32,691 nucleotides of DNA, from the NCBI GenBank assembly GCA_002315855.1, contig DCIG01000021.1, forward strand, positions 6,172 to 38,862. The letters are read 5' to 3'. Below, in pieces: positions 22,541 through 30,991 of this stretch; position 1 is the stretch's first letter, and each line of letters starts with the position of its first letter. This stretch comes from Lentisphaeria bacterium UBA1732 (GTDB lineage Bacteria; Verrucomicrobiota; Lentisphaeria; Victivallales; UBA1829). The position numbers and the translations under genes were made by a program. The notes beneath the pieces are model-generated. The model had not been told where the DNA came from and searched no databases. It saw only the letters and a program-made list of their open reading frames with translations.

Positions 22541-23965
22541 TTAATTGACAGCGACTGCCTCAGAAACATCGGGACAGCGCAAGTGAGTACGGAAAAAATA
22601 AACCTGATAGGGCAGGGATACAAGGAACGTACACAAATCCGCAACGGGCTGAACGGCGGCAAGTCCGGTCAGTCCGGCGAAATGCAGGAGAAGCCACGCC
22701 GCCGGGAAGAAGAAAATCCCCTGTCTGCAACTGGCGAGGACGGTTGCTCCGAACTGGAATCCAAGACACTGTCCCAGCTGGTTCACATAGGTGGAATATG
22801 CCATCACAGGCATTACGGCACAGCCAAAGAGCAAAGCAGTTCTGCCGATTTGAACGACATCTTCATCGGGGCGGAAGAGAGCGATGACCTGAGAGGCAAA
22901 AGGAGCAATAAGAACCGTGGCGAGAATGCACACGGATGAGCCCAGAACACACGTAAAAACAAATGCTTTCCTGACACGGGGGATATTACCTGCGCCGAAA
23001 TTGTATCCGGTTACAGGCTGCATCCCCTGACCGACTCCAATCACCAGATTGCGCACCAGCATATAGATTTTATTCGCAATGGTGATTGCCGCAACGGCCG
23101 CATCGCCATATCCGGCGGCAAGGACATTCAGGACAGCCGAGGAAAGACTGCCAAGTCCTTGCCTGCATACGGTGGGCAGACCTGAAAAAAAGATCAGCCA
23201 GTAAAGATACGGGTTTGCACTGACCCATTTGCATTGGAGATACACAATGCTTCTTCCTCGCAGGAAAAAAGAAATCAGAATCAGAAAACTGATCCCCTGA
23301 CTGAGTACCGTAGCAATCGCCGCCCCGGAAATGCCAAGCCCGAATGTATTGATAAACAACGGGTCAAGGATACAATTCAGAATGCCGCCCGTACAGATTC
23401 CCCACATGGCGAACTGAGTTTCCCCCTCTGCGCGCAGGATACCGTGCATCACGAACGATGCACACATAAGAGGAGCCCCCATCAGGATATATTTCGTGTA
23501 ATCCAAAGCATACACAAGAATCGTATCGGTCGCGCCCATCATGCGGAGCAGGGACTTCAATGAAAATTCACCGCCGATCAGCAGAAATATGCCGAACAAA
23601 AACGCCATGAAAACCGCACTGCTGGCACAGATATGAGCTTCTTCATCCCGTTTTTCTCCAAGACGGCGGCTGATCAGGCTGTTCGCTCCCATGGAAATCC
23701 CAAAACCGAACGCCTGAATAATCGACATGAGGGCGAACACCACGCCCACCGCAGCGGCGGCACTGGTGTGGATTCTTGCCACAAAAAACGTGTCTGCGGT
23801 ATTGTAAATGACCGTAATCAACTGAGAAATCACAGTGGGGATGGCAAGTTTCGTTACCAGAACGGGAATTGGAGTTTTCAGCATCATATTATGCCGTTCC
23901 AGACTTTCCGTCTGCTGTTTTTCAGAGTTTTTTTCGATGGAGGAGTGTGAAGGAATATATGTCAT
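22541..23965 (-). CDS. MATE-family multidrug/sodium antiporter
   Basis: This 474-residue inner-membrane protein has about twelve hydrophobic segments and the MATE pattern in each half (LAIPTVISQLITVIYNTADTFFVARI; SGLPTVCRQGLGSLSSAVLNVLAAGYG; GVGQGMQPVTGYNFGAG). It resembles MepA-like members that export cationic drugs or metabolites; the substrate is unknown. The first ~26 residues are hydrophilic and lack a ribosome site, so Met27 (23887) may be the true start. A TTGAAA-17-TATATT promoter lies at 24145-24173. Confidence 0.92.
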   Translation of the reverse strand: MTYIPSHSSIEKNSEKQQTESLERHNMMLKTPIPVLVTKLAIPTVISQLITVIYNTADTFFVARIHTSAAAAVGVVFALMSIIQAFGFGISMGANSLISRRLGEKRDEEAHICASSAVFMAFLFGIFLLIGGEFSLKSLLRMMGATDTILVYALDYTKYILMGAPLMCASFVMHGILRAEGETQFAMWGICTGGILNCILDPLFINTFGLGISGAAIATVLSQGISFLILISFFLRGRSIVYLQCKWVSANPYLYWLIFFSGLPTVCRQGLGSLSSAVLNVLAAGYGDAAVAAITIANKIYMLVRNLVIGVGQGMQPVTGYNFGAGNIPRVRKAFVFTCVLGSSVCILATVLIAPFASQVIALFRPDEDVVQIGRTALLFGCAVMPVMAYSTYVNQLGQCLGFQFGATVLASCRQGIFFFPAAWLLLHFAGLTGLAAVQPVADLCTFLVSLPYQVYFFRTHLRCPDVSEAVAVN

Positions 23966-24092
23966 TGCGAGATTCAGTGAATTGGCTTTATGGTTCTCTC
24001 AATCTTCCGGAATGCGAGCTTGTTTCCGACTGTGCAAAGCGAATTTTCCGCACATTCGTGAAAACTTCCGTTCCGAAGAAATCAAGATGACT

Positions 24093-24135
24093 GAACTGAT
24101 TCCGCTGTGTCCGGCAGGACATTTGAAATCAGCTC
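24093..24135. repeat. IR43 copy at the 5' end of the MATE mRNA
   Basis: The unit is 43 bp: GAACTGATTC on the left, core TGTCCGGCAGGAC, and a perfect right arm TTTGAAATCAGCTC. On the minus strand it starts 9 bp after the MATE -10 box. Confidence 0.85.
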
Positions 24136-24144
24136 ATCCATCAT

Positions 24145-24173
24145 AATATACAACAAATTATCAATTATTTCAA
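24145..24173 (-). promoter_or_regulatory. promoter of the MATE-PPOX-DUF2293 operon
   Basis: On the minus strand TTGAAA (24168-24173), 17 bp, TATATT (24145-24150). It lies between two IR43 copies. Confidence 0.75.
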
Positions 24174-24180
24174 TCCTGTT

Positions 24181-24223
24181 GAGCTGATTTCAAAGCTCCC
24201 CGCAAGACTTTTGTAATCAGCTC
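24181..24223. repeat. IR43 copy upstream of the MATE promoter
   Basis: This is the clearest unit: perfect left arm GAGCTGATTTCAAA, core GCTCCCCGCAAGAC, right arm TTTTGTAATCAGCTC with one change. Confidence 0.92.
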
Positions 24224-24406
24224 TTTTGTCTGAAAGTTCATGAATCCCGGTTCTCATACCGGAAAAAGTGCTGAATGTATGCTAAAGTAAGTTTCATAAA
24301 GTCTTTTCCCCGTTATCCTGCCGAACGGCAGTCTGAACAATAATCCGGACGCAAGCACTCCTGAGAAGCTGATGAACCGGAAACTGTAAGAGTTGAATTT
24401 TCTCTG

Positions 24407-24466
24407 AAAAAACAAACAACAATCCCCGGAAGACGCACCAACGCGGAACTCCGGGGATTGTTGTTT
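24407..24466 (-). terminator. strong intrinsic terminator of the GH43 gene
   Basis: A perfect 17-bp stem (24414-24430 with 24450-24466, containing ATCCCCGGA/TCCGGGGAT) has a 19-base loop. On the minus strand it is followed by GTTTTTT. Confidence 0.9.
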
Positions 24467-24498
24467 CGTAATGAGATAACTGTAATTAGGTAAACAGG

Positions 24499-26382
24499 TT
24501 ACAAGGTTGGAACGACCTGCCTGATCGTGCCGTCTTCATTGAAGTAAACGCGGTCGATGCAGACTTCACGATGATAGCCGGGCCCGTCCATGACTTTGCC
24601 GTTCATCCAGGCGAAACGGTGGTAAATGATGTACCATTCATCGGTGCCGGGCTTGCAAATCATCTGGTGATGCCCCGTGCCGAAAATCCCCTGACTGTCA
24701 TCGCGGCGAATCACGAGGTTGTTTTCGGGGAATGTGAACTTGCCCAGCGGCGAATCGGACATGGCATAGCGCACACAGTAGTTTTTGCTGCCGGTATCGT
24801 CCACCGACCAGGTGAAGTAATAAATGCCATTCCGATAGAACACGTGAGTGCCTTCGCGGTAGGAACGGTCGGGACGGAGCACGGTAACGGTGTCGCGTTT
24901 CACGCTGAGCATATCATCGCTGAGCTCCGCGCCGGCCATGTAGCCGTTGCCCCAATAGAGATAGTATTTTCCGCTCTTCGGGTCGCGGAACACATCGGGG
25001 TCAATCTCCTGACCGCCGCGCACGCCTTCGGGTTTGAAATTCAGGACGGGGGAGACGGCTTTGAAAGGTCCGAGGGGGTCATCGGCGACCGCAACACTGA
25101 CCATCTGTGGCGTGTCGGATTTCTCGCGTCCGCAGAAATAGAAGTAATATTTGCAGGTGCCGTCGGGCTGTTTGCGTTCCATGATGCAGGGAGCCCAGGC
25201 ATTCAAGTTTGCCCAGGGAACGTCTTTGCCAAGCGTGAGAATGGTGGTTTCGTACTTCCATTCCTTCAGGTCGTCGGAGGAGAAAACGGGGAAATCCTTG
25301 CCGCCCCATCCGGCGAACCCGTCATGAGTGGGATAGATGTAGTATTTTTTCGTTTTTTCGGAATACATCACGCCCGGATCGGCGTAGAAGCCTTCCAGAA
25401 TGGGGTTTTTCTGCTTCGGAAGCTCGAATTTTTCAGGCTTGCCCCATTTTGCAAGCAACCCTTTCAATTCACTGCGGGTGATTGTAACGACACTGCCGTG
25501 ACGGGGCTTGAAGTCGCAGGCCACGTTTACAGGCGTAAAGTGATTCATGTCTTTGGTTTCCGCGAAGAAGAACTGATTTGTCCACGGACCGTCCGCCATG
25601 AAAATCCAGGTATCGGAATTGACGAGCTTGTAAACGGAACTGCCTTCGAGGTTGAAGTCCGTCGTGAGGGAAAAATCGGGGTCGGCTTTCCATTCGCCGC
25701 CGACCAGTTTATCGCTCACGGCTTTCTTTTTGCCATCGTAGAAGAGATGGAATTTGCCGTTCACGAACGCGATGTCGCCATCAATGCTTTCCTTGCCGTC
25801 CAAGCCCCGGAAGAACTCCTGAGGGGCGCTTTCGAGACCGGTGAAATCAGAGTTTGCACAGGCGTAGAAAATGCGGTCGGGAACGCCGTCATCGTACCAC
25901 ATGGACCAGTAAATCAGGTACTTACCGGCGGTTTTGTCAAAATACACCTGAGGAGCCCAGACATGCTTCAGATTTTCCTGACCGGGATAGAGCTTCTGTA
26001 TGTTGACGATGGAGTGCGACCAGTTGATTAAGTCCTTGGATTTCATCAAGATCATGGCACGATTGGAGGACCATCCCCGGGAGGACTTCATATCGGTCAT
26101 AACCATCAGGAACGAGCCGTCTTCCGCACGTGTGATGTAGGGATCGCGGATGCCGCCGCTTTCGGAAATTGTTTTGGAGTCGATGACTGGCTTGCCGCTG
26201 TTCAGGGCGAAGAAATTACGTCCGTCCGTGCTGACCGCATAGCAGAGCTGTTCTTCCGCAGGGCTGTTGCCCGTGAAGTAGGCGAAAAGATAACAGGTGC
26301 GGTCTTTTTCCGCAATGGATTCGCCGAAAACAGAGCATGACGCAGCGAACAGCAGAGCAGCGAGGATTTGTTTCAGTTTCAT
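24499..26382 (-). CDS. exported two-domain GH43-family glycoside hydrolase
   Basis: This 627-residue protein acts on arabinose- or xylose-containing polysaccharides, judged by family. A signal sequence covers residues 1-20; AASC at 13-16 could be a lipobox. Two five-bladed propellers follow. Domain 1 (~25-310) has GIRDPYI (Asp80), HVWAPQVYFD, SIDGDIAF and LEGSSVYK (Glu246). Domain 2 (~325-627) has GFYADPGVMY (Asp335), NAWAPCIME, EIDPDVFRD (Asp461/463) and EGTHVFYRNG (Glu510). Both keep plausible catalytic Asp and Glu residues. AAAGGAC precedes the ATG. It lies 182 bp after the GH51 gene, with a terminator between, suggesting separate transcription. Confidence 0.9.
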   Translation of the reverse strand: MKLKQILAALLFAASCSVFGESIAEKDRTCYLFAYFTGNSPAEEQLCYAVSTDGRNFFALNSGKPVIDSKTISESGGIRDPYITRAEDGSFLMVMTDMKSSRGWSSNRAMILMKSKDLINWSHSIVNIQKLYPGQENLKHVWAPQVYFDKTAGKYLIYWSMWYDDGVPDRIFYACANSDFTGLESAPQEFFRGLDGKESIDGDIAFVNGKFHLFYDGKKKAVSDKLVGGEWKADPDFSLTTDFNLEGSSVYKLVNSDTWIFMADGPWTNQFFFAETKDMNHFTPVNVACDFKPRHGSVVTITRSELKGLLAKWGKPEKFELPKQKNPILEGFYADPGVMYSEKTKKYYIYPTHDGFAGWGGKDFPVFSSDDLKEWKYETTILTLGKDVPWANLNAWAPCIMERKQPDGTCKYYFYFCGREKSDTPQMVSVAVADDPLGPFKAVSPVLNFKPEGVRGGQEIDPDVFRDPKSGKYYLYWGNGYMAGAELSDDMLSVKRDTVTVLRPDRSYREGTHVFYRNGIYYFTWSVDDTGSKNYCVRYAMSDSPLGKFTFPENNLVIRRDDSQGIFGTGHHQMICKPGTDEWYIIYHRFAWMNGKVMDGPGYHREVCIDRVYFNEDGTIRQVVPTL

Positions 26383-26512
26383 CGTACATGTCCTTTGGAG
26401 CTAAATACAAGTGGTTTTGTTCAGGGGGCTTCCATCAACCGGGAGTCGATTCCGAATCAGGCAGGAACCTCTTATCATGCAAAAAAGATGATGATATTTT
26501 TTTGACGGGAGC

Positions 26513-26548
26513 AAAAAATCTGTACCGCGGAGGTGTTCCACGGTACAG
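26513..26548 (-). terminator. intrinsic terminator of the GH51 gene
   Basis: CTGTACCG (26520-26527) pairs with CGGTACAG (26541-26548). On the minus strand ATTTTTT follows. It begins 17 bp after the stop. Confidence 0.88.
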
Positions 26549-26564
26549 AGGTTGAACTTACAAA

Positions 26565-28094
26565 TCAGGCTTTTGCCTTTGCTTTGGGAGCGGCCTTTGC
26601 TTTGGGAGCGGCCTTTGCTTTGGGAGCGGCGGCTTCGGAGATTTCCAAAGTAGCCACGGAGCAGGGGGGCAGCTCGAAAACGAGTTTGCCGTTCTTCACC
26701 GCGACCGCAAGTTCGTGCGGCTTCACGGTTTGAGGCTTTTCAAAGGTGTTGCAGATGTCGGCTTTGCCTTCGCCCAGAACCACGCCGGAAACCTTCTTCG
26801 GGTCCATGCCCCAGATTTCCAGCTCCACGGGAACCGGCTTGGTGTTGTCGAGGTTGGTTACGCTCACATGGAGCTTGCCGTCCTTCATGGAGGCCGTGTG
26901 GGAGAACGCCTGCACGGTTTTCGCGCCTTCGAGGGGGAGCGTCTCGGAGAAACTGGCTTTGCGCACGGCATCCTGATGATCTTTGTAGAGGTCGAAGACG
27001 TAGAAAGTCGGGGTCAGGATGAGCTTGCTGCCACGGGTCAGGAACATGGACTGCAAGACGTTCACGAGCTGGGCGATATTCGCCATGCGGACGCGGTCGT
27101 TGTGGCGGTGGAAGGTGTCGAACGTGAGGGAGGCGACCACGGCATCGCGCATGGTGTTCTGCTGGTAGAGGAAGCCGGGATTGGTGCCTTTTTCGACGTC
27201 GTGCCAGGTGCCCCATTCATCCACGAAGATGGCAATGCGTTTGTCCTTGTCGTACTTGTCCATGACGACGCTGTGTCCACGGAGGATGGATTCCATCATG
27301 TTGGCGCGTTCGAGGGTGGCGATGTACTGCTCCTGCGTGAATCCGGTGGCGGGACCTTTGACGGTCCAGTCGCCCGCGAATGTGTAGTGGTGAATGGTGT
27401 AGGCATCGATGAACTGACCGGCGCGGTCCATGACGGTTTCGGTCCAGTTCAGGTCGTCGGAGGAGGCCCCGGCGGCAATGCGTGTGAGCTTGTTGTCGCC
27501 GTAGTTGCGGACGTAGGTGTCATAGCGTCTGATCTGGTCGGCGTAAAATTCGGCGCGCATGTGTCCGTCGCCCCAAGGCTCGTTGCCGAAGCCCCAGTAT
27601 TTCACGTTCCACGGCTTGTCGCGTCCGTTTTCCTTGCGGAGGCGGGTCATCGGGCTGTCCACGCCGGCGTTCAGGTATTCGCACCACTGGGACATTTCCT
27701 GAACGGTGCCGCTGCTGATGTTGGCGTTGATGTAAGGTTCGGCGCCGATCAGCTCGCAGAAACGCAGAAATTCGTGGGTGCCGAAGGAGTTGTCCTCGGT
27801 TACGCCGCCCCAGGTGTCGTTGACGATGCAGGGACGGTCCTTGACGGGGCCGATGCCGTCGCGCCAGTGGTAGCAGTCGGCGAAGCAGCCGCCCGGCCAG
27901 CGCAAGTTCGGAATGCGAATCTGCTTGAGGTATTGGATGACATCGTTGCGGACGCCTTCGGTGTTGGGGACTTTCACGCCTTTTTTGACGTAAAGACCGT
28001 CATAAATGCAGCGGCCGAGGTGTTCGGAGAAATGTCCGTAGATGTTACGGTTGATGATACCGAGATTGCTGTTTGCATCGACAATCAGTTTCAT
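26565..28094 (-). CDS. GH51 alpha-L-arabinofuranosidase with a Lys/Ala/Pro tail
   Basis: It releases terminal alpha-L-arabinose from arabinoxylan or arabinan fragments by a retaining mechanism. The 509-residue protein has a (beta/alpha)8 barrel with NLRWPGGCFAD, the acid-base Glu172 in YWGFGNEPWG, IHHYTFAG, and the nucleophile Glu293 in FVDEWGTW, then a beta-sandwich (~385-485). There is no signal peptide, so it is cytoplasmic and would process imported oligosaccharides. Residues 488-509 are an APKAKA repeat tail encoded by three 18-bp tandem units, not part of the family. AAAGG precedes the ATG. Confidence 0.94.
   Translation of the reverse strand: MKLIVDANSNLGIINRNIYGHFSEHLGRCIYDGLYVKKGVKVPNTEGVRNDVIQYLKQIRIPNLRWPGGCFADCYHWRDGIGPVKDRPCIVNDTWGGVTEDNSFGTHEFLRFCELIGAEPYINANISSGTVQEMSQWCEYLNAGVDSPMTRLRKENGRDKPWNVKYWGFGNEPWGDGHMRAEFYADQIRRYDTYVRNYGDNKLTRIAAGASSDDLNWTETVMDRAGQFIDAYTIHHYTFAGDWTVKGPATGFTQEQYIATLERANMMESILRGHSVVMDKYDKDKRIAIFVDEWGTWHDVEKGTNPGFLYQQNTMRDAVVASLTFDTFHRHNDRVRMANIAQLVNVLQSMFLTRGSKLILTPTFYVFDLYKDHQDAVRKASFSETLPLEGAKTVQAFSHTASMKDGKLHVSVTNLDNTKPVPVELEIWGMDPKKVSGVVLGEGKADICNTFEKPQTVKPHELAVAVKNGKLVFELPPCSVATLEISEAAAPKAKAAPKAKAAPKAKAKA
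26576..26629. repeat. three 18-bp tandem repeats in the GH51 3' end
   Basis: The unit CCTTTGCTTTGGGAGCGG occurs three times without change (26576, 26594, 26612) and encodes the APKAKA tail. Confidence 0.9.
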
Positions 28095-28145
28095 GTGGGA
28101 ACCTTTGGTTGTTGTTCAATGAGATTTGAGTTTGTTGAGTTTTCC

Positions 28146-28174
28146 ATGTATACAATACATCTTTGCTGTGCAAA
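28146..28174 (-). promoter_or_regulatory. possible GH51 promoter with overlapping operator-like palindrome
   Basis: ATGTAT-ACA-ATACAT (28146-28160) is a perfect 6-3-6 inverted repeat. On the minus strand it contains TATACA (28147-28152), 16 bp from a weak TTTGCA (28169-28174). A regulator binding here would block polymerase; an arabinose-responsive factor is a guess from the gene's role. Confidence 0.45.
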
Positions 28175-28251
28175 TGCAAGCAGGAAATGGAGATTTCAGG
28201 ATGATTTTTGCTGCGATTGCCGAAAAAACGTTTGTTTCTTCCGGGGAAGAT

Positions 28252-28280
28252 TTGACAAATATTCTTTTCGGTGATATGTT
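28252..28280 (+). promoter_or_regulatory. promoter of the FRG-domain gene
   Basis: TTGACA (28252-28257), 17 bp, TATGTT (28275-28280). The leader is about 80 nt. This is the only promoter here with the full TTGACA. Confidence 0.8.
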
Positions 28281-28364
28281 AGTACATCCTGAAAAAAGTG
28301 TCTGCTCTTTCCATTGACATTTTCTTCGCCATGAATCACTGAAAACTGTAAAGACGCAAGGTGT

Positions 28365-29849
28365 ATGATGTCTGAGACGATTAATCCTGAAAACAATGCT
28401 CCCGCTGATTCAATAGAAGCTAAAATATCAGATTTGTGCAAGCCATGGGATTCAAGGAAAATAGAATCATTACAAGATTTTCTTGAATGGGTTGATACTC
28501 AGGAGAATATTCTTAAAATCTTAAATGAGGATTTTGTTTTTGAGGATCAATTTGAAATTTATTACAGGGGCGTCAGTTCCTATACTTATGAGGATATTCC
28601 TTCTGTTTTAAGAGAAGAATCTTACAAGGAAAATGAAACCGAATTTATCAGAAAATGTCAGACTGAACGTTTTCAGGAATTTTCGGATGATCAGACAAGA
28701 TTTGATACTCTTGTGAAAATGCAGCATTACGGATTTCCAACGCGGCTGCTTGATATTACCAGAAATCCGCTTGTTGCGTTATATTTTGCTTCTCAACAGT
28801 CTCATACAGAAAACCTTAAGGAAGATGATGGAAAAGTCGAGGCTATTTTTATCAGCAAAACCAAAATTGTTACTGTTGGAAGTGAAGCATGTGCAATTTA
28901 TTCTTATTTTCCGTTTATTAACGATAATACTAAAAAATATCTACGTGAATTTTATCATACATGGTGTAAAAAAGATACATCTGAATCAAGTTATTCAAGG
29001 AGACAGTCTGAATTAATAATTCAAAACTCTCAAAAAGATATTTCTGATTTTGATCAAACAGTGATAAGAAAAATGGAAAATGGTATTATTTCATTTGGAG
29101 AGTTAATGAATGTATTTTGTGTTATTCCAAGGATGAATAATGAACGAATCAAAAAGCAAGTCGGTGCTTTTCTTATTTATGGACTTGGTAAAAGCTCAAT
29201 ATGTAAATTACGCGATTTAAGTGAATATCTTAAAATTTGCGATTTTTTTTCTGTCAGTAATTCTTTGTCTGAACAAGATGTTTATTTATGTGACTTAACT
29301 AAATCATGTAATTTGTGGGAAAAAATGGAGAATGTATTTAACGTACATCATTCAGTCTGTATGTTATATGAAGAAGAAATTAGAAAATATAAGAACGATT
29401 GTGAATACAGTAAAAAAATAAAAGACTCTATTATTCAATTCCCTTTAGATGGACTTTATTATCAAAAAAAAGAATCGTTTCGTAAAGAAATAATAAATCA
29501 AATAAACGAATTTGAAAAATATATTTATGGTGTAAAGTACTTATGTTCGTGTGGTTTTGCTCAATCTCGGTATTATCTTTTGGAAAAAAATTTGAATGAT
29601 TACTCTATCAAGCAAAATATAATTGAAATATTATCTGCCGTATTTTTGGATTATAGACCGAAGATGCCTCGCCTGATTATGAAAGAAGAGGTAAAGGTCG
29701 AGCATGGAAAAAAAGAAGAAATTCTTGAGGAATTGTCGAAAATCGGTATTTCAGAAGAGACACTTTTCCCTGAATTGGAACATTATGCAGAATCCCTGAA
29801 ACGAAAGGCACGGGAAAGGAAAATGAATAGCGGGAAGAAAAAAAAGTGA
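28365..29849 (+). CDS. FRG-domain protein, AT-rich, likely acquired
   Basis: Residues ~60-190 carry the FRG signature: YYRGVSSYTYEDIPSVLRE, then KMQHYGFPTRLLDITRNPLVALYFASQ. FRG domains are named for a conserved Phe/Tyr-Arg-Gly and are common in accessory and defence loci; their biochemistry is not settled. The remaining 300 residues are helical, charged and unfamiliar, ending in a very basic tail (KRKARERKMNSGKKKK). Codons are strongly A/T-ending, unlike every neighbour, and it is alone on the plus strand between minus-strand genes, which suggests horizontal transfer. Start is ATG 28365 or 28368; AAGG spacing slightly favours the second. No partner gene lies beside it. Confidence 0.85.
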   Translation: MMSETINPENNAPADSIEAKISDLCKPWDSRKIESLQDFLEWVDTQENILKILNEDFVFEDQFEIYYRGVSSYTYEDIPSVLREESYKENETEFIRKCQTERFQEFSDDQTRFDTLVKMQHYGFPTRLLDITRNPLVALYFASQQSHTENLKEDDGKVEAIFISKTKIVTVGSEACAIYSYFPFINDNTKKYLREFYHTWCKKDTSESSYSRRQSELIIQNSQKDISDFDQTVIRKMENGIISFGELMNVFCVIPRMNNERIKKQVGAFLIYGLGKSSICKLRDLSEYLKICDFFSVSNSLSEQDVYLCDLTKSCNLWEKMENVFNVHHSVCMLYEEEIRKYKNDCEYSKKIKDSIIQFPLDGLYYQKKESFRKEIINQINEFEKYIYGVKYLCSCGFAQSRYYLLEKNLNDYSIKQNIIEILSAVFLDYRPKMPRLIMKEEVKVEHGKKEEILEELSKIGISEETLFPELEHYAESLKRKARERKMNSGKKKK

Positions 29850-29881
29850 TGGAGGAGATTATTTTTTCACCATCACTTTTT
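29841..29881. terminator. bidirectional terminator overlapping two convergent gene ends
   Basis: AAAAAGTGATGG pairs perfectly with CCATCACTTTTT (12 bp), with T-runs after the stem on both strands. The stem includes the FRG stop codon region and the last codons of the U32-like gene. Confidence 0.85.
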
Positions 29882-30932
29882 CAAGGATGGCGGTGCATCT
29901 GCCGCAATGGGTGCAGTTGGAGGCGCAGTCGACCGCAGTGCCGCTGACATCGCGCATCCAATCAGGGGGGAAGCTCTGATTGTCGATGATGTACGGGGCG
30001 AATGACGCGGAATGGTCCGGGTCCATCAAGGTCAGCAGATTGCCGTCAAAATGGTAAGACGCATAGGCATTCACAATCTGCGAGGGGGCATTCACACGGC
30101 GCGTGGCGAGTTTGAAAACGTCGATGTACGGTTCCCACAGAGGGGAGTCCTCCGGGCGAATCCAGGTGGCGCGCAGGAAGTCTTCGTAGGCGTGCCGGAC
30201 CGCATAACGCGTGCGGCAGCGGAAGATGTCGAAATGATATTTCTGTCCCTCGCGGGACTGGTTGATGCGGTTGTGTCCGTGGAGGTTGTCATGGAATGTC
30301 TGGAAAGGGCATTCGCGGAGGCATCCGCTGTTCAGCTGCATTCCGATTTTTTTGCCGTGGAGCTTCGCCCATTCGGAAACGCGTCGGACATAGTCAAGAC
30401 TGCGATGGTGTTCGCGGCTCAAATAAAACTCGTCAAAGAGGTCCGTAACCGCCTCGAAACCGATGGTGCCGTGAATGCGCATATTCACAGAGGCGCGGAT
30501 GCGCACCTGCGGAAATTCCTGACGGAGGATTTCCGCGATAAAAGGCGAAGTGGTGGTAACAATGTCGGGGAAAAGGTTCTGTCCGCCCATGGCATCCAGC
30601 GTGGAAATGACCGTATCCGCCATTTGTGAGCCGACGGCGGTATCACCGTAGCAGTTGCAGTTGAAGAGAGTATCCAGCAGAATGCCATTGTCGCGGCACC
30701 AGTGCAATTCGCGGAAGAGTTTCGCACGGAGCGCGGGTGAATCCTCCGGGGCAGGGCGGCAGGAGAGAATGCCGGGCCACGCGAAGAAAACTTCGGAAAT
30801 ACGGTTCACCCACGGGGCGCAAACCTCGATAAAAGGTTCATTGTAGAAATGCCCGACGGCAAGATTGCGTTTCGGCGCGGGAGAGGGAGTGCCGGGGGCG
30901 GGATTCGGAATCGGGATAGAGCTGTCCGACAT
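29859..30932 (-). CDS. peptidase U32-like iron-sulfur protein
   Basis: This 357-residue protein resembles the U32/UbiU-UbiV group, whose members are mostly Fe-S proteins for tRNA/rRNA or quinone hydroxylation and not proven peptidases. The best evidence is LNSGCLRECPFQTFHDN (Cys204, Cys208) with Cys239, the family's conserved cysteine set. A C-terminal CxxxCxxCxxC (336, 340, 343, 346) could hold another cluster. A barrel-like middle with RIRASVNMRIHGTIGFE fits. The first ~22 residues are Pro/Ser-rich and unusual. It starts 59 bp after the esterase stop, probably one transcript. The assignment is tentative. Confidence 0.6.
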   Translation of the reverse strand: MSDSSIPIPNPAPGTPSPAPKRNLAVGHFYNEPFIEVCAPWVNRISEVFFAWPGILSCRPAPEDSPALRAKLFRELHWCRDNGILLDTLFNCNCYGDTAVGSQMADTVISTLDAMGGQNLFPDIVTTTSPFIAEILRQEFPQVRIRASVNMRIHGTIGFEAVTDLFDEFYLSREHHRSLDYVRRVSEWAKLHGKKIGMQLNSGCLRECPFQTFHDNLHGHNRINQSREGQKYHFDIFRCRTRYAVRHAYEDFLRATWIRPEDSPLWEPYIDVFKLATRRVNAPSQIVNAYASYHFDGNLLTLMDPDHSASFAPYIIDNQSFPPDWMRDVSGTAVDCASNCTHCGRCTAILEKVMVKK

Positions 30933-30991
30933 GGGAGAATGTTCCGTAAAAGATGGAGGAGGTACAGGGAAACAGCGGGAGACCGGGAGGA

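Larger units (their letters stand above)
23966..24498. other. 533-bp intergenic region upstream of the MATE gene
   Basis: It holds two IR43 copies (24093-24135, 24181-24223), the MATE promoter (24145-24173), small hairpins CCGGT/ACCGG (24247-24262) and CTGCCG/CGGCAG (24318-24331), and the GH43 terminator (24407-24466). No protein gene is supported. Confidence 0.65.

Noticed and set aside
24238..24297. 19-residue minus-strand frame (MKLTLAYIQ...) with a GGGGAAAAG ribosome-like site
   Set aside because: Too short to support without conservation; it has no plausible promoter and contains two hairpin arms instead.
24347..24356. GGACGCAAGC, reminiscent of a cyclic-di-GMP riboswitch core
   Set aside because: The other conserved parts of that riboswitch are missing, and it is on the strand facing away from the MATE gene.
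24571..26031. 486-codon frame antisense to the GH43 gene
   Set aside because: Shadow of a well-supported glycosidase; no start signal and no family motif.
26715..28274. 519-codon frame antisense to the GH51 gene
   Set aside because: Shadow of a gene with a complete catalytic site; it also runs through the GH51 promoter region.
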